This document shows, in pieces, positions 52,431 to 61,822 of a stretch of DNA of 64,000 bases (position 1 is the first letter of the stretch; the number at the start of each line of letters is the position of its first letter). The notes below the pieces were generated by a model that did not search any database, was not told where the DNA came from, and saw only the letters and a program-made list of their open reading frames with translations. Source of the DNA: Niabella sp. (GTDB taxonomy: Bacteria; Bacteroidota; Bacteroidia; Chitinophagales; Chitinophagaceae); contig JAGIAT010000013.1 of the NCBI GenBank assembly GCA_017744715.1, positions 62,001 to 126,000 on the forward strand. The letters run 5' to 3'. Position numbers and translations under genes: made by a program.

Positions 52431-54815
52431 TTATATCCGTTCCCGTTCTTCCTGGTTACTGTTGGCACGCTCTGCCGCAGGCAATTCTTTTTTACCAAAT
52501 TTAAAGATCAGGGTTAATGAAAAATTCCGGTTCAGCTGCAGGTTGGCGTATTTCTGCCGGATGCCGTTGATCACCGTGGTATATGAAGCACCGCTGGTGC
52601 CGAATACATCCTGTAAACTGGCATTCAGCGATAACTTGTCTTTTAGAAGTTGCGCATTCAGACCCAGGTCGATATTGTAATAGGCATCCGATTGATTCAC
52701 GAGTGTAACCTCCCGGAACTGGTACCAGAAGTTTACGGCGGCCGACAGGGTTTTGTGGCTGTTTAAATAAAAATTATTGCTGCTGGAAACATAAGCCCCC
52801 CAGCCTTTGCGCCCTTCCACATAATCCAGTTTCGACTGTCCGTTGGTATAGTATACATTAAGCAGGTTATTGCTTTCCCACCAGCGGATGGCGGAAAAAT
52901 TATACGTTTCGGAAATACCAAAGCGGGTGCTGTTGACAAAGTTCTTGGGGGTACGCATCACAAAATTGGTATCCACATGTGCAATGGTGATATCGTCGAA
53001 CCCGTTGTTGGTAAGGGCTACAAAGAAAGCACTGGTGAGCTTGTTGTTAAAGTTATGCTGCAGCTGGAAATTGCTGTTGTATTCCGGTTGCAGAAACGGG
53101 TTGCCCTCGTAATAGCTATATGCCGTAAGTATGGAAATGTAAGGATTCAGGTTCCAGAATGTAGGGCGGCGTATCCGCTTATTATAGCTGAGGGCAAAAC
53201 TGTTTTGATCGTCCTTTTTAAAATGGACTAGGGCGTTGGGAAATAATTTTACATAGTTGTTTTTGTTGCCCTGTTGCCGGATATAGGAATACCCGCTGGT
53301 TTGGGTAAGTTCTCCCCGCAGGCCTGCCTGAAAGGACCAGTTACCGGCTTCCCGGCTGCCGTTTAGGTAAAGCGCCTGGGTGTTTTCGGTGTATCTATAT
53401 TCATTGCTTAGCTGTCCGTCATAGTCTTTGCCAGACCCAGTTAACCGGTAATACCGCATATTATTGTAGGTTTCAATAAAGTTTACCTTGCCGCCCCATT
53501 GCAGTTTTGCCAGGCGGGTAGGAAACTCCATATCAGTTTTTAACGCATAGATATTGATGTTTTGCAGGGTATTGTTATAAAAGCGGGCTGTGGAGGGCTC
53601 AATAGGTTCACCGTTAGGTGTAAAGGTTTTAGCGGTAACATCCGATTCGTCGGTGCGGTAAAAAGTAAGAAAGCTGCCATCCATTGAAAAGGTTTTGCCG
53701 GCCGTATCCAGTTTTGTTTTGTAGTAAAGGTTATACGATTGGGTTTTAGCCAGCGGTATATAGGTGGCATAGGTGGTGAGTACGGAATCGGGTTGGCCCT
53801 GCCCGTTATAAAAATGATTGCGTACATAATCGGCCCCGCCTTCAAAATACCTCGAAAAGCCAGCGCTGAAACCCATCTGCGATTTTTGAGAGAGCTGGTA
53901 GTCGGCCCCGGCATTGAGCACCAGGTTGTGTTGTTTATAATCGCCGGTATCACTCATAATCCAGGAGCGGTTCGGGTAATATTCTTCCCAGCGGAAACCG
54001 TATTTATGGCGGATCCGGAACAGGTTGGCATTGGCATAGACGTTCCATTTTCCCGAATTGTAATTGATGTTGCCGGTAACGTCCATACCCGGGTAATGCT
54101 GCCACTGTTTGTAGCCGGCCTGGATGCCTCCGTTATATCCCTGTTGCTTGCTGCGTTTGGTAATGATATTGATCAGTCCTGCATTTCCGGCCGCATCATA
54201 AGCGGCAGAGGGATTGGTGATGATCTCTATTTTGGAAACATTGCCGGCGGGGATGGATTTTAAATAATTGACAAGGTCTTTTTGAGAAAGCTGGATCAGC
54301 CGCCCGTCCTGCATCAGTTGTACTTCACCTTTCCCCGGAATGGTAACCCGGTCGCCGTTCATCTGAAGCCCCGGGATCTTTCCCAGGGTTTCCGCAATGC
54401 TATTGCCCACAATGGTCATATTGTCGGCCAGGTTAACGATCGTTTTGTCGGGTTTTACTTCTATCAGTTTTGCTTTACCGGTTACCGTTACGCCTTTTAG
54501 CAGGGTACTGCTGCGTGTAAGAACGATGTTGAGTGTAGTATCGCCCTGTAACTGAATGGCCAGGGCCTGCTCCTGGTAGCCCGTGGCGGAAACCTGCAGC
54601 AGGTATTTTTCCCCCGCCCTGAGTGCATCGATGGTAAAACTTCCTGAAGCATCTGCCGCCAATGCTTTTGCGGCCTGCCCACTGCTGTAAAATTCGATGG
54701 TTGCTCCGGCAAGCGGTGCGTCTGTTTCATCATGAATGGTTCCTTTAATGGCAAACTGGGCAAAAAGAGCAGTATTTAGAAAAACAAAAAACAATAGAGC
54801 GGTGATCTTCCTCAT
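52431..54815 (-). CDS. TonB-dependent receptor, outer-membrane beta-barrel family
   Basis: A 794-residue receptor with signal (LLFFVFLNTALFAQ), a carboxypeptidase-like beta-domain (IKGTIHDETDAPLAGATIEF), a short plug (TLGKIPGLQMNGDRVTIPGK, KIEIITNPSAAYDAAGNAGL, INIITKR) and a C-terminal barrel ending in NFSLTLIFKFGKKE. It belongs to the group related to CirA-like receptors without the SusC hallmark and has no SusD partner, so it may take up a peptide, siderophore or metal complex. A -7-like TATTTTTG on the - strand lies only 4 bases before the start codon, too close to judge. Confidence 0.9.
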   Translation of the reverse strand: MRKITALLFFVFLNTALFAQFAIKGTIHDETDAPLAGATIEFYSSGQAAKALAADASGSFTIDALRAGEKYLLQVSATGYQEQALAIQLQGDTTLNIVLTRSSTLLKGVTVTGKAKLIEVKPDKTIVNLADNMTIVGNSIAETLGKIPGLQMNGDRVTIPGKGEVQLMQDGRLIQLSQKDLVNYLKSIPAGNVSKIEIITNPSAAYDAAGNAGLINIITKRSKQQGYNGGIQAGYKQWQHYPGMDVTGNINYNSGKWNVYANANLFRIRHKYGFRWEEYYPNRSWIMSDTGDYKQHNLVLNAGADYQLSQKSQMGFSAGFSRYFEGGADYVRNHFYNGQGQPDSVLTTYATYIPLAKTQSYNLYYKTKLDTAGKTFSMDGSFLTFYRTDESDVTAKTFTPNGEPIEPSTARFYNNTLQNINIYALKTDMEFPTRLAKLQWGGKVNFIETYNNMRYYRLTGSGKDYDGQLSNEYRYTENTQALYLNGSREAGNWSFQAGLRGELTQTSGYSYIRQQGNKNNYVKLFPNALVHFKKDDQNSFALSYNKRIRRPTFWNLNPYISILTAYSYYEGNPFLQPEYNSNFQLQHNFNNKLTSAFFVALTNNGFDDITIAHVDTNFVMRTPKNFVNSTRFGISETYNFSAIRWWESNNLLNVYYTNGQSKLDYVEGRKGWGAYVSSSNNFYLNSHKTLSAAVNFWYQFREVTLVNQSDAYYNIDLGLNAQLLKDKLSLNASLQDVFGTSGASYTTVINGIRQKYANLQLNRNFSLTLIFKFGKKELPAAERANSNQEERERI

Positions 54816-54984
54816 TCATCAAAAATAGGGAAACCTGAAAGAATGTTTGGTTTTACGTCGGGATATTTGACACGGCTTTGTTGACCTTGCCCCTATATTC
54901 TCACATCTCCACTCCTGATGGCAATCGGGATGCATATTTTCAAATTCCAGGTTACAGAGCTCCATCGCAACAGGATCCCGGGTA

Positions 54985-56544
54985 TCATTGATACTCTCCA
55001 AATACGTCCACCAGGGTGCCCGCAATTTCTCCCAGGGTACACTTGGTTTCCACCGCTTCAATTACCGACGGCATCACATTCTCTGTTCCGGATGCTTTTG
55101 AGCGGAGCCCGGAAAGAATCCGGTCACAGGTCGCCTGATCCCGGTTATGGCGCAATTGTTCCAGCTTTTGTTTTTGCAGGGCACCGATGCTGTCGTCTAC
55201 TTTGAATATAGGAGTGGTATTGGCTTCCGCCGTCTGAAAGCGGTTTACGCCAACAATGATCTTTTCGTGGGTTTCTATTTTTTGCTGGTATTCGTAGGCG
55301 CTTCGGGCAATGGCCTCCTGCATAAATCCTTCTTCAATGGAGGCAATGCTGCCGCCCATCGCATCAATTTGCTGAATAAGCTCCTGCGCTTTTTGTTCCA
55401 TTTCACTGGTCAGCGCTTCTACAAAATAAGATCCGGCCAGGGGATCTACCGTGTCTGTAACGCCGCTTTCAAAGGCCACGATCTGCTGCGTCCGCAAGGC
55501 AATGCGTGCCGCTTCTTCCGTAGGTAAACTTAGTGCTTCGTCAAAGCCATTGGTGTGCAGGGATTGCGTGCCCCCCAGTACGGCGGCCAGTGTTTGTATG
55601 GTTACCCTGGAAATATTGTTCTGCGGTTGCTGGGCCGTTAGCGTGCTGCCGCCGGTTTGTGTGTGAAAACGCAGCATCTGTGCCTTGGGATCCGTAGCAC
55701 CCAGGTCTTTCATGATCTGCGCCCACATCCGGCGCGCTGCCCTGAACTTGGCCACTTCTTCAAACAGGTTGTTATGCGCGTTGAAAAAGAAGGAAAGCCG
55801 TTTGCCAAATACATTGATGTCCATTCCTTTTTCCAGTGCAGCCTTTACATAAGCTTTACCATTGCTTAGGGTAAAGGCGATTTCCTGGGCGGCCGTGCTG
55901 CCGGCTTCACGGATATGATAGCCGCTGATGGAAATGGTATTCCATTTGGGCAGTTCTTTTGAGCACCATTCAAAGATATCGGTGATGATGCGCATGGAGG
56001 GTTTGGGCGGGTAACGGTAGGTGCCTCTTGCAGCATATTCTTTTAAAATATCATTCTGGATGGTGCCGGATATTTTGGAAAGATCGGCGCCCTGGCTCCG
56101 GGCCTGGGCTACATATAATGCCAGTAAAATAAAAGCCGTAGCGTTGATGGTCATGCTGGTAGACACTTCCTCCAGCCGGATACCGTTAAACAGTTCCGCC
56201 ATATCTTCGATACTGTCGATGGCCACACCCACTTTGCCTACTTCGCCTTCCGCCAGGGGATGATCGCTGTCGTAACCGATTTGGGTGGGCAGGTCAAAGG
56301 CCACACTCAATCCCATTACGCCCTGCGATAATAAATAATGGTAGCGTTTATTGCTTTCTGCGGCGGTGCTGAACCCGGCATATTGCCGCATGGTCCATAA
56401 CCGCCCGCGGTACATATCGGGTTGTATACCGCGGGTAAAGGGAAATTTTCCCGGCAGCCCGGGTTCCTGTTGCGGCAGATCGGCGGCCGTGTAGAGGGTA
56501 TGCACGGGTATATTACTGTCTGTATAGATCTTCTTTTCTTCCAT
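54985..56544 (-). CDS. Acyl-CoA mutase large subunit, methylmalonyl-CoA mutase type
   Basis: A 519-residue catalytic subunit of a B12-dependent acyl-CoA mutase with the TIM-barrel domain only; the B12-binding domain is not in this protein or elsewhere in the window. Family motifs: RGIQPDMYRGRLWTMRQ, GLSVAFDLPTQIGYDSDHP, ISISGYHIREAGSTAAQE and RFHTQTGGSTLTAQQPQNNI. The start at 56544 (MEEKKIYTDSNIP) is preferred to 56604, which adds 20 weak residues. Where methylmalonyl-CoA mutases have TMYxFRPWTIRQ this protein has DMYRGRLWTMRQ, so isobutyryl-type or another substrate cannot be excluded. It is divergent from an acyl-CoA dehydrogenase gene. Confidence 0.88.
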   Translation of the reverse strand: MEEKKIYTDSNIPVHTLYTAADLPQQEPGLPGKFPFTRGIQPDMYRGRLWTMRQYAGFSTAAESNKRYHYLLSQGVMGLSVAFDLPTQIGYDSDHPLAEGEVGKVGVAIDSIEDMAELFNGIRLEEVSTSMTINATAFILLALYVAQARSQGADLSKISGTIQNDILKEYAARGTYRYPPKPSMRIITDIFEWCSKELPKWNTISISGYHIREAGSTAAQEIAFTLSNGKAYVKAALEKGMDINVFGKRLSFFFNAHNNLFEEVAKFRAARRMWAQIMKDLGATDPKAQMLRFHTQTGGSTLTAQQPQNNISRVTIQTLAAVLGGTQSLHTNGFDEALSLPTEEAARIALRTQQIVAFESGVTDTVDPLAGSYFVEALTSEMEQKAQELIQQIDAMGGSIASIEEGFMQEAIARSAYEYQQKIETHEKIIVGVNRFQTAEANTTPIFKVDDSIGALQKQKLEQLRHNRDQATCDRILSGLRSKASGTENVMPSVIEAVETKCTLGEIAGTLVDVFGEYQ

Positions 56545-56858
56545 GTGTTTAAATAACATGCCCGCGGCTCCATGCCGGTGCATTGTTTCAAGTTTAACGT
56601 TCAATATTCCAGGCCGGAGCCGTTTGATGCCCCATGTTCAGATCATCTTCAGTGCTGAAAACCATTCCTGCAGCCTTATGTGCTGCAGCCCAAGTGTGCG
56701 ACGCAAGACCGATGCTATATATTCCACAGCCGGGCCCATAAAGATAAACCAGACCGTGTATGTATTGCTTTGCGTCAATTTCGGGGCCGTAAATATATGA
56801 ACACTTGTTCGTTTAAGGAAACAGTCTTTTATATTTGTGGAAATAAAACGATGCACGC
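56545..56858. other. Divergent intergenic region, mutase and acyl-CoA dehydrogenase
   Basis: These 314 bases hold the promoter of the dehydrogenase (boxes near 56805 and 56830), one dispersed repeat (56585-56613) and a direct repeat of CTGCAGCC (56668 and 56683). No gene was recognised. Confidence 0.5.
56805..56837 (+). promoter_or_regulatory. Promoter of the acyl-CoA dehydrogenase gene
   Basis: TTG at 56805-56807 and TATATTTG at 56830-56837 are separated by 22 bases and fit the Bacteroidota -33/-7 pair. The start codon follows 21 bases later. Confidence 0.65.
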
Positions 56859-58013
56859 ATGGATTTTCAATTGTCGGAAGAACAGCAAATGATTCAGCAG
56901 GCGGCCCGGGATTTTGCCAACCAGGAATGTTTACCGGGCGTGATCGAGCGGGATGAACAACAAAAATTTCCAAAGGAGCAGATCGAAAAGCTGGCGGACC
57001 TGGGTTTTATGGGCATGATGGTAAAGCCGGAATACGGCGGTGCCGGACTGGATACGATCAGTTATGTACTGGCGATGGAAGAAATTTCAAAAGTGGATGC
57101 CAGTGTAAGCGTGTGTATGAGTGTAAATAACAGCCTGGTTTGTTACGGGTTGCAGGAATACGGTTCGGAGGCGCAGAAACAGCAGTACCTGGTGCCCCTG
57201 GCACAGGGTAAAAAAGAAGGACAATTGTATATCGGCGCGTTCCTGCTGAGTGAGCCGGAAGCCGGCAGCGATGCTACTTCCCAGCAAACAACGGCGGAAG
57301 ATAAAGGTGATCATTACCTGCTGAACGGTACCAAGAACTGGATTACGAACGGCAGCAGTGCTTCGGTATACCTGGTGATTGCGCAAACCGACCGGTCGAA
57401 AGGATCCAGGGGTATCAATGCATTTATTGTGGAGAAACACTGGCCGGGCGTAACGGTAGCGGCAAAAGAAAATAAAATGGGCATCCGGGGCAGTGATACG
57501 CATACGATCCTTTTTTCGGATGTGAAAGTGCCGAAGGAAAACCGGATCGGGGAGGATGGTTTCGGATTTAAGTTTGCTATGAAAACCCTGGCCGGAGGCC
57601 GTATTGGTATAGCCTCCCAGGCGCTGGGCATTGCCGGCGGCGCCTTTGAGCGGGCAAGGGATTATGCAAAGACCCGTAAATCTTTTGGAACAGAAATTAT
57701 GAATCACCAGGTCATTGCTTTTAAGCTGGCGGATATGGCGCTGAAAATAGAAGCCGCGCGGTTGCTGTGTTTAAAGGCTGCCTGGGAGAAGGACCAGCAT
57801 CTGAATTATGATATCAGTTCCTCCATGGCCAAACTCTATGCTTCTGAAACGGCCATGTGGGCGGCTGTGGAAGCGGTGCAGGTACATGGCGGGTATGGCT
57901 TTGTAAAGGAATATCATGTAGAGCGGCTGATGCGGGATGCGAAGATTACCCAGATTTATGAAGGCACCAGCGAGGTACAGCGGATCGTGATCAGTCGGGG
58001 GATTTTGAAGTAG
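56859..58013 (+). CDS. Acyl-CoA dehydrogenase, short/branched-chain type
   Basis: A 384-residue flavoprotein that oxidises acyl-CoA to enoyl-CoA. It begins MDFQLSEEQQMIQQAARDFA and carries FLLSEPEAGSDATS and NGTKNWITNGSSASVYLV (FAD and substrate loops), VHGGYGFVKEYHVERLMRDA and the catalytic Glu368 in ITQIYEGTSEVQR. The position of the Glu agrees with short-chain (butyryl) enzymes rather than isovaleryl ones. It sits opposite the acyl-CoA mutase gene. Together they suggest short or branched acyl-CoA catabolism, which is inference. Confidence 0.93.
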   Translation: MDFQLSEEQQMIQQAARDFANQECLPGVIERDEQQKFPKEQIEKLADLGFMGMMVKPEYGGAGLDTISYVLAMEEISKVDASVSVCMSVNNSLVCYGLQEYGSEAQKQQYLVPLAQGKKEGQLYIGAFLLSEPEAGSDATSQQTTAEDKGDHYLLNGTKNWITNGSSASVYLVIAQTDRSKGSRGINAFIVEKHWPGVTVAAKENKMGIRGSDTHTILFSDVKVPKENRIGEDGFGFKFAMKTLAGGRIGIASQALGIAGGAFERARDYAKTRKSFGTEIMNHQVIAFKLADMALKIEAARLLCLKAAWEKDQHLNYDISSSMAKLYASETAMWAAVEAVQVHGGYGFVKEYHVERLMRDAKITQIYEGTSEVQRIVISRGILK

Positions 58014-58710
58014 GAGGTTTTAGTTTCAGGTTTAAGGTTCAATGTTACAGGTTAGATTTCGTTCGATATTTGATGATCTACTTACCATTGACTCTGGCCT
58101 TTGCTTTTTTGGGGGAACATCCAGACAGGGGCGACCAGGGAATTTTTCAGATATACAAAATAATACGCGCTTACGGGTACTGATAGCTGAACGTATATTC
58201 CACGTTTAAAGTTTAAGGTTCCAGTTCCAGATAAGTTGTGTGTACGCCTGAATAACTGAAAACTGATAACTGAAAACTGATAACTGATGGCTGATAACGG
58301 TTCCTGGTTTAAGGTTCGACGTTTCACGTTAAATCCGTTTTTATACTTGATGTGCAATACTGCTAACTGAAAACTGATGGCTGACTGCTAAAAGCTAAAC
58401 CTATGTTTCACGTTTAAAGTTTAAAATTCCAGGCGTGCCCTCATTGGCTATTTTACATTTCCGCAGGACGGCAATGGATCTCCATTTTCGCATTTTCAAA
58501 TTTTCAAATTTCCACATTCCCACATCAAATCCCGTCCCCCCCCTGAATTTGGAACAGTCTGCTACTGAAGAGCAGATCATCGAACGGGAACGGCGATTCA
58601 TTCCCACATTCCCACATTTTCAAATTTTCAAATTCAATTTCCATCTGCACAACCGTTTGCGCATTTTTTAGCGGTACATATTCTGTATTTTACCGCATCA
58701 TCAAATTTAC
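58014..58710. repeat. Repeat-rich intergenic region
   Basis: About 700 bases without a gene. It holds three kinds of degenerate repeat: the GTTTAAGGTTC type (58021-58054, 58202-58230, 58316-58340, 58405-58433), the CTGATAACTGAAAACTGA type (58251-58310, 58370-58400) and a third, CCCACATTTTCAAATTTTCA (58483-58526 and 58600-58645). Open frames here encode only repeat-derived residues such as ISYQFSVISFQ and are not credible genes. Confidence 0.7.
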
Positions 58711-60291
58711 ATGAATATGAGAATCGGGCTGCTTACGGCTTGCTTATTGGGCTGGTTGACTGCGGGGGCACAAACTCCGGATATAGCACAGATCGAAAAA
58801 GATCTGCACGTTTTTAAAACATCCATGGCGCTGGAATTGAAAAAGGGGGTAAAGAAAAAAGACATTGAAAAAATAAGCGATCCCCAGTTAAAGGCGGCAG
58901 CCTTGTCAATGGCAGCTAACAATTATGGAGCCAACTACCGCATTGCAGACTACACGGCATGGTTGAAGCCTACAACACTGGGCCGGCAGCTGATGATCGG
59001 AGACGGCTACAGTAAATATGAAGGCATTACCGGTATCTATCTTCCGGTAGGCCGGCAGGTGGTATTGGTGGAAGGGATTGCCGCCGGAAAGGAAGTGCGG
59101 TTGTTGGTTCCCAACTGGAACCGCCGGGCACCGGAGGGTATTGAACCTACCAAGGATCCTGCCGGGTGGGGTATTAAACGGCAGGAATTTCCATTAAAGA
59201 ACGGGATCAATATCATTGACCTGCAAACGCACGATGGACTGGCCTATATCGATTATTACTCCGATGAACCGGAAAAGGAACAACCGATCCGGGTGCATTT
59301 TGTAAACGGAAAGGTGAATGGCTATTTTGATATAACAAAGAACACGGATGCTGACTGGAACCGGCTCATCGATCATGCCGTATACCCGGTAATCGATGCC
59401 AAAGGCCGCCATATCCAGATCGCGTACCCGGCTGAGGATTGCAAGAAATATGCATATGGAAGAGGTGTGGAGTTGATCAGCAACTATGACTCTCTGGTAT
59501 ACCGGCAGCACCGCATCCTTGGTCTGATCAAGTATAACAAAGTACCCAAGAATCATATACTGGCGCGGGTGAACTACAATTACTATATGTTCCGCGATGG
59601 CGATGGGGTGGCCTATATGGGTACCAAGCCGGGTAATGCCATGCCATTGGTCATTGACCCTGCCCGGGTTATTAAGGGCGATCCCTGCTGGGGGTTTAGT
59701 CATGAAGTAGGACATGTACACCAGTTGCGCCCTTACCTCAACTGGGGCGGACTTGGAGAAGTAAGCAATAATATTTTCTCGCTTTACGGAACCACTTCTT
59801 TTGGAAACAAAAGCCGCATCTCCGAGCAAAAGAACTATCAGAAAGCGCGCGACAGTATCATTGCCCGCAAGATCTGTTACCTGCAGGATAAGGATGTATT
59901 TAACCGGCTGATCCCCTTCTGGCAGCTGCAGTTATATTTTACGGGTCCTGGCGGCAATGCCGATTTTTACCCGGACCTGTTTGAAGCATTCCGTATCCAG
60001 GGCGCCGAAGAAAGCAATAAAGAGCATCGCTCAGGAGGCTGGGGCAACCGGGGGCGGAACCCGGCCGTATACCAGCTGAACTTTGTAAAAACAGCTTGCA
60101 AAGTAGGAAAAACAGACCTCACCGATTTCTTTGAACGATATGGATTCTTCTATGTGGGTAAGTTTGAATTTGGAGATTATGGGAACTACAATTATGAAAT
60201 GACACAGGATATGGTGGATGCCTGCAAAAAAGAGATCGCAGCATTGAACCTCCCGAAGCCTAAAGCAGATCTGACGACACTGGAGGATTAG
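58711..60291 (+). CDS. Peptidase M60 (enhancin-like) family protein
   Basis: A 526-residue exported metallopeptidase with signal peptide (GLLTACLLGWLTAGAQ). The zinc motif HEVGH lies at residues 331-335, with a likely third ligand Glu350 in GGLGEVSNN, matching the M60 pattern HExxH-x(8-28)-E. The upstream beta-rich part (residues 75-240, with GITGIYLPVGRQVVLVEGI) is the usual M60 N-terminal fold. M60 enzymes of gut and environmental bacteria attack mucins or other O-glycosylated proteins. The start could be 58711 or 58717 (MRIGLL). With PNGase F and GH27 nearby, glycoprotein breakdown is a reasonable theme. Confidence 0.88.
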   Translation: MNMRIGLLTACLLGWLTAGAQTPDIAQIEKDLHVFKTSMALELKKGVKKKDIEKISDPQLKAAALSMAANNYGANYRIADYTAWLKPTTLGRQLMIGDGYSKYEGITGIYLPVGRQVVLVEGIAAGKEVRLLVPNWNRRAPEGIEPTKDPAGWGIKRQEFPLKNGINIIDLQTHDGLAYIDYYSDEPEKEQPIRVHFVNGKVNGYFDITKNTDADWNRLIDHAVYPVIDAKGRHIQIAYPAEDCKKYAYGRGVELISNYDSLVYRQHRILGLIKYNKVPKNHILARVNYNYYMFRDGDGVAYMGTKPGNAMPLVIDPARVIKGDPCWGFSHEVGHVHQLRPYLNWGGLGEVSNNIFSLYGTTSFGNKSRISEQKNYQKARDSIIARKICYLQDKDVFNRLIPFWQLQLYFTGPGGNADFYPDLFEAFRIQGAEESNKEHRSGGWGNRGRNPAVYQLNFVKTACKVGKTDLTDFFERYGFFYVGKFEFGDYGNYNYEMTQDMVDACKKEIAALNLPKPKADLTTLED

Positions 60292-60307
60292 GCGGGGAGC
60301 GCCATTA

Positions 60308-60416
60308 GCTGTCAGCAGTCAGTAATCAGTTTTCAGTATTCAGTTTTCAGTTAGCAGCATTGTACATCAGGCATCAGACGGATGTGCGTGAAACCTGGAA
60401 CTTTAAACCTGGAACA
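60308..60416. repeat. Mixed dispersed repeats before GH27
   Basis: CAGTAATCAGTTTTCAGTAT (60308-60358 region) belongs to the glnS-downstream family, and AACCTGGAACTTTAAACCTG (60388-60416) belongs to the GTTTAAGGTTC family. Confidence 0.55.
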
Positions 60417-60546
60417 AGCATTCAAGCTGAAAGTCTATGGAATTAGGACGGGCATCAAGCCAGGGCATTCCCGGGAGCTTCCCTGGAACTATAAAATGCG
60501 CAGTAGTCAGCTGTTGATTTTTTGATCGCTTTTAAAACGTATACCA

Positions 60547-61767
60547 ATGAAAAAGCAATTCCTCCTTTTAGCCGTGTGGGTCATTATTTCGGGTGTTTAT
60601 GCGCAAACCGGGAACCCCGTACAGGGACATCACACGCCCATGATGGGCTGGGCCAGCTGGAATCATTTCCGGGTGCATATCAACGAGCAGATCATCCGGG
60701 CACAAACGGATGCACTTGTGGCTAGCGGTATGAAGGATGCGGGCTATGGTTTTATAAATGTTGACGATGGCTTTTACGGGGGCAGGGATGAAAAAGGCAA
60801 TATGAAAACGCACCCGGTGCGGTTTCCGGGCGGTATGGGCAAACTTGCAGCCTATATTCATTCAAAAGGACTCCATGCCGGCATTTACAGCGATGCGGGC
60901 ATTAATACCTGCGGTTCTTATTGGGATAAAGATTCAATTGGGATCGGAATGGGGTTGTATGGACATGAGCGGCAGGACCTGGAGCTGATGCTGAATCAGT
61001 GGGGTTTTGATTTTATAAAGGTAGACTGGTGCGGCGGCGAGTGGCTGGGGCTGGATGAACAAACAAGATATACGGAGATCGGCCGGCTGATCCATTCCAT
61101 AAAACCGGCGGCGCTGTACAATGTATGCCGCTGGAAATTCCCCGGTAAGTGGGTGGTGCATATTGCCAATTCCTGGAGGGTATCCGGAGATATAAGCGAG
61201 CGGTTTGATGCCATTGCAAAGATCATCGATCTGAATGCGGATCTGTGGCCCTATTGCGGGCCGGGTCATGTAAATGATATGGACATGCTGCAGGTGGGCC
61301 GTGGGATGAGTTACGAGGAAGATAAAACGCATTTTTCGATGTGGTGCATGCTTAACTCACCCCTGCTGGCCGGCAATGATCTTACAAGAATGTCGAAGGA
61401 AACGCTTCATATTCTTACAAATAAAGAAATGATTGCAATTAACCAGGATCCGCTCGTATACCAGGCCCGCCGGTTAAGGGATGACGGTGATCAGGAAGTG
61501 TGGGCCCGTCCCTTAAAACATACCATGAGCGGTGAAATTGCGGTAGCACTGTTTAACCGGGCCAAAGAGAAAGCGGTAATCCGGTTTCAGCCCGATTCGC
61601 TCGGCATCGACGCAGGGAAAGGGTATACAATGCGGGATGTATGGAACAAAAGAGCGTATGCCCGATCTGCCAATAAGGAACAGTCATTTGAAGTGCCGCC
61701 ACATGGCGTGGTGGTATTGCGGATAAAAGGCACCTCTTTGCCGTATAATGTATTCCAGTATAAATGA
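60547..61767 (+). CDS. GH27 alpha-galactosidase, exported
   Basis: A 406-residue retaining glycosidase that removes terminal alpha-galactosyl (or alpha-N-acetylgalactosaminyl or beta-L-arabinopyranosyl) residues. A signal peptide precedes the barrel (MKKQFLLLAVWVIISGVYAQ). GH27 motifs: MMGWASWNHF, VDDGFYGGRDEKG, the nucleophile Asp160 in FIKVDWCGG and the acid/base Asp215 in SWRVSGDISERF, then GPGHVNDMDML and SPLLAGNDL. The C-terminal beta-domain (about 310-400) is short, as in smaller members. It stands alone but near the M60 peptidase. Confidence 0.92.
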   Translation: MKKQFLLLAVWVIISGVYAQTGNPVQGHHTPMMGWASWNHFRVHINEQIIRAQTDALVASGMKDAGYGFINVDDGFYGGRDEKGNMKTHPVRFPGGMGKLAAYIHSKGLHAGIYSDAGINTCGSYWDKDSIGIGMGLYGHERQDLELMLNQWGFDFIKVDWCGGEWLGLDEQTRYTEIGRLIHSIKPAALYNVCRWKFPGKWVVHIANSWRVSGDISERFDAIAKIIDLNADLWPYCGPGHVNDMDMLQVGRGMSYEEDKTHFSMWCMLNSPLLAGNDLTRMSKETLHILTNKEMIAINQDPLVYQARRLRDDGDQEVWARPLKHTMSGEIAVALFNRAKEKAVIRFQPDSLGIDAGKGYTMRDVWNKRAYARSANKEQSFEVPPHGVVVLRIKGTSLPYNVFQYK

Positions 61768-61822
61768 GTGCTGAATGTTGAAATTTGGTATTTAGAATTT
61801 GATAAATCTGTACTTTTACCTC

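Noticed and set aside
54820..54827. TATTTTTG as -7 box of the TonB-dependent receptor
   Set aside because: Only 4 bases before the start codon, so transcription would begin at or after the ATG; a leaderless mRNA is possible but unsupported.
58082..58357. Minus-strand ORF with ISYQFSVISFQLF
   Set aside because: Translation of the degenerate CTGATAACTGAAAAC repeat; no homology expected.
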